NCBI GenBank assembly: GCA_965225625.1
Contig: CBDDBH010000019.1
Location: 1-64,000, forward strand
Source of the DNA: CBDDBH01 sp965225625
GTDB lineage: Bacteria; Pseudomonadota; Gammaproteobacteria; JADZEE01
Reading direction: 5' to 3'
Length of the DNA stretch: 64,000 nucleotides
Shown here: in pieces, positions 62,079 through 64,000 of the stretch
Numbering within the stretch: the stretch's first letter is position 1
Layout: each line of letters begins with the position of its first letter
Notes under the pieces: model-generated
The model's input: only the letters and a program-made list of their open reading frames with translations
Told to the model about the DNA's origin: nothing
The model's database searches: none
Translations under genes and position numbers: made by a program

Positions 62079-62947
62079 GTTCAAAAAAGCGGGGCTTGGG
62101 ACGTGGACTCGACGCGCTGTTGGGGATTGGTGCGAACGGTGTCGTAGCGCCGCCATCGACTCATCAGGAGTTTCAAAAGCTACCAGTCGATTTGATCGAG
62201 CGTGGCCGTTACCAGCCTCGCCTGGACATGAAACCGGAAACGCTGCAGGACCTGGCAAGTTCAATTAAGGCACGCGGCGTGATTCAACCCATCGTGGTGC
62301 GGCCGATGCCAGACGGCAAGCATTATGAGTTGATAGCCGGCGAGCGACGCTGGCGCGCCGCTCAAATCGCAGGACTACACGAGATCCCGGCGATCGTGCG
62401 GGATATTGCCGACGATGTAGCAATGAGTGTCGCGCTTATCGAGAACATCCAACGCGAAGACCTCAATCCCCTTGAGGAGGCAGCAGCGTTCAATCGACTC
62501 AAATCCGAATTCAGCATGACCCACCAACAGGTCGCCGCTGCAGTTGGGCGGTCACGGACCACAGTGACTAATTTGTTGCGGCTGCTGGATCTTGATGACG
62601 AAGTGAAGCGGATGCTTGAGGTTGGCGACATCGAGATGGGACACGCACGTGCGTTGCTAGCACTGACTGGCAGCGATCAGCGTAGCGTCGGCAATCAGGT
62701 AGTTGCCCAGGGCTTGTCGGTTCGGCAGACAGAAAAGCTGGTGAAACACTGGCAGCGCCAAACTAACCCCGAAACCGCAACGGCGGAGCGTCCAACAGAC
62801 CCGAATATCAGGAAGTTAGAACAAGAACTGGCAGAACAACTCGGCGCCCGTGTTACGCTGAGTTACAGCCGCAAAGGCAAGGGTACTTTGACTATTCGAT
62901 ACAACTCCCTGGATGAGTTGGACGGAATACTCGCACATATAAAATAG
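62075..62947 (+). CDS. parB: Chromosome partitioning protein ParB (Spo0J)
   Basis: A 290-residue CTP-dependent DNA clamp that loads at parS. The CTP-binding motifs are GERRWRAAQIAGL near residue 89 and LIENIQREDLNPLEEA near 117-132. The helix-turn-helix follows (MTHQQVAAAVGRSRTTVTNLL near 148-168), then a linker and a C-terminal dimerisation domain. The N-terminus RGLGRGLDALLG is the ParA-stimulating peptide. By eye I found no consensus parS in the window. Confidence 0.96.
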   Translation: MSSKKRGLGRGLDALLGIGANGVVAPPSTHQEFQKLPVDLIERGRYQPRLDMKPETLQDLASSIKARGVIQPIVVRPMPDGKHYELIAGERRWRAAQIAGLHEIPAIVRDIADDVAMSVALIENIQREDLNPLEEAAAFNRLKSEFSMTHQQVAAAVGRSRTTVTNLLRLLDLDDEVKRMLEVGDIEMGHARALLALTGSDQRSVGNQVVAQGLSVRQTEKLVKHWQRQTNPETATAERPTDPNIRKLEQELAEQLGARVTLSYSRKGKGTLTIRYNSLDELDGILAHIK

Positions 62948-62969
62948 TGCTCGCGAGCCGCCCGCCGGG

Positions 62970-62999
62970 TTGCCTATCGCCGCGCCCGACCCGTATAAT
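62970..62999 (+). promoter_or_regulatory. Candidate promoter of the atp operon
   Basis: TTGCCT (62970-62975), an 18-base spacer and a perfect TATAAT (62994-62999). The start would be near 63006, giving a leader of about 20 bases before the atpI GTG at 63026. It lies in the gap between parB and atpI and matches expectation for an independently transcribed ATP synthase operon. Confidence 0.55.
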
Positions 63000-63025
63000 C
63001 CCTTGAATTTACTGGGGGCATTGCG

Positions 63026-63457
63026 GTGGCAGTCGGCGAGCTTGAGACTGTCGCAAATACCCGAGCGGCGCGGATATACTCCAAGGTTACGGCCTACTGT
63101 ATTGTCGCCGCTCAGATCGTCACAGGGCTTTCCCTGGCGGGTGGACTGCTCATTATTACGGGCCAGCACGCCGCGTATTCGGCGCTCGCGGGCTGCGCTA
63201 TTGGGGTGGTACCGAGCTTTTACTTGGTTCGGCGAGTGTTCAACGTCGCTGAGGAGCTGGCACCGGTGAAGATGTTGATGGCGTTTTACATTGCAGAAGC
63301 CATTAAAATTGCGTTAACGGTTGCATTATTCTTAATTGCGATAATAGTTCTCGACATACACATTTTATTTCTCTTCGGCGGCTATCTCGCAACGATACTG
63401 GTGTATTGGTTCGGGTTGTTGTTGCCGGAACCGACAGTTAGTAATTCACGGTTATAA
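63026..63457 (+). CDS. atpI: ATP synthase subunit I
   Basis: A 143-residue membrane protein with four hydrophobic segments (AYCIVAAQIVTGLSLAGGLLI, AALAGCAIGVVPSFYLV-like, IALTVALFLIAIIVLDIHI and the last LFGGYLATILVYWFGLLL). The fold and its position before atpB identify AtpI, which assists assembly of the c-ring and is poorly conserved in sequence. It starts with GTG at 63026. Confidence 0.88.
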   Translation: MAVGELETVANTRAARIYSKVTAYCIVAAQIVTGLSLAGGLLIITGQHAAYSALAGCAIGVVPSFYLVRRVFNVAEELAPVKMLMAFYIAEAIKIALTVALFLIAIIVLDIHILFLFGGYLATILVYWFGLLLPEPTVSNSRL

Positions 63458-63480
63458 GTGCACAGGTAAGTCTAGATTCG

Positions 63481-64000
63481 ATGGCAAGCAGTTCGACACA
63501 AACGCCGGCTGAGTATATCGGTCACCATATTCAAAACCTCACCTACGGCCAGAAAGCCGATGGTTCGTGGGGTTTGGCGCATAGCGCGAAGGAAGCCCAG
63601 GAGATGGGTTTCATGGCGCTCAACGTTGATACGATGCTGTGGTCTGTAATTACAGGCGTCGCCTTTATTTGGCTGTTTGGGAAAGTAGCGCGAACTATTT
63701 CTATCGATAAGCCAACGAAGTGGCAGTCTTGCGTAGAAATTCTGGTCGAGATGGTCGATAAGAGCGTCAAGGACACGTTTCACGGCAAGAACGATTTGAT
63801 TGCACCGCTCGCGCTGACCTTGTTTTGTTGGATCTTCCTGATGAACGCCATGGATTTAGTCCCCGTCGATTACCTGCCATGGATATTCGACAAAGCCGGT
63901 GTGCATTACATGAAGGTTGTGCCGACGACTGATGTAAATGCGACATTCGGTCTGTCGCTGTCGGTGTTTTTCCTGATGGTTTTTTACAGCATCAAAATTA
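63481..64000 (+). CDS. atpB: ATP synthase F0 subunit a (partial, runs off the window)
   Basis: The first 173 codons are present, from the ATG at 63481 to the edge. It begins MASSSTQTPAEYIGHHIQNL, then has the first membrane helix (NVDTMLWSVITGVAFIWLFGKV) and LIAPLALTLFCWIFLMNAMDLVPVDYLP near residues 102-130. These agree with the start of subunit a, which forms the proton path with the c-ring. The conserved Arg and the last helices lie beyond the window. The rest of the atp operon is expected to follow. Confidence 0.95.
   Translation, partial: MASSSTQTPAEYIGHHIQNLTYGQKADGSWGLAHSAKEAQEMGFMALNVDTMLWSVITGVAFIWLFGKVARTISIDKPTKWQSCVEILVEMVDKSVKDTFHGKNDLIAPLALTLFCWIFLMNAMDLVPVDYLPWIFDKAGVHYMKVVPTTDVNATFGLSLSVFFLMVFYSIKI

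Overview
The window is a 64 kb piece of a gammaproteobacterial chromosome. Three syntenic blocks support this: the macromolecular-synthesis cluster tsaD / rpsU-yqeY-dnaG-rpoD, the divergent trxA-rho / rhlB pair, and the near-origin block mnmG-rsmG-parA-parB-atpI-atpB. A sulfate adenylyltransferase next to a type II sulfide:quinone oxidoreductase hints at sulfur oxidation. Coding density is high. No gene-free stretch exceeds 300 bases; the longest is 297 bases before ntrB. I found no tRNA, rRNA, CRISPR array or prophage. The only mobile DNA is a transposase 3' end at the left edge.

Layout. 1-257: end of an IS1182-like transposase. 378-6057: rpoD, dnaG, yqeY and rpsU leftward, tsaD rightward from overlapping divergent promoters. 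6054-10240: plsY, then folB-folK, a small lipoprotein, a MidA-like methyltransferase and uppP. 10246-13476: cca and slt. 13675-15982: a tight four-gene operon headed by a bacterial cereblon-like CULT protein, then DUF1499, L-asparaginase II and YjbQ. 16011-19054: hemH, then a cupin / FkbM methyltransferase / sulfotransferase group. 19049-22873: the ybbP-ybbA ABC exporter, divergent from tesA with overlapping start codons. 22883-29724: Nudix, sat, HIT, sulfide:quinone oxidoreductase, two oxidoreductases and an MFS exporter. 29872-33774: rho, trxA, rhlB and an esterase. 33873-35939: lptM, lysA and a DUF4124 protein. 36198-38775: an NtrC-type site and ntrBC. 38812-42328: hemB, a fatty acid hydroxylase, a long hairpin, an arsenite methyltransferase and a GFA-family protein. 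42367-48452: a tungstate-type ABC pair, plsC, gmhB, glyS and glyQ. 48615-53930: an uncharacterised gene and a Gld-type ABC system. 54129-58681: an M20 peptidase, a membrane Ser/Thr kinase and a gamma-carbonic anhydrase. 58702-64000: mnmG, rsmG, parAB, atpI and partial atpB.

Two otherwise intact genes, rpoD and slt, each carry a single frameshift. Because rpoD is essential, sequencing or assembly indels are the simplest explanation. The most interesting content is the CULT protein, which keeps the three-tryptophan imide-binding cage, the zinc cysteines and the Asn-Pro pair of cereblon, and sits in an operon with an asparaginase.
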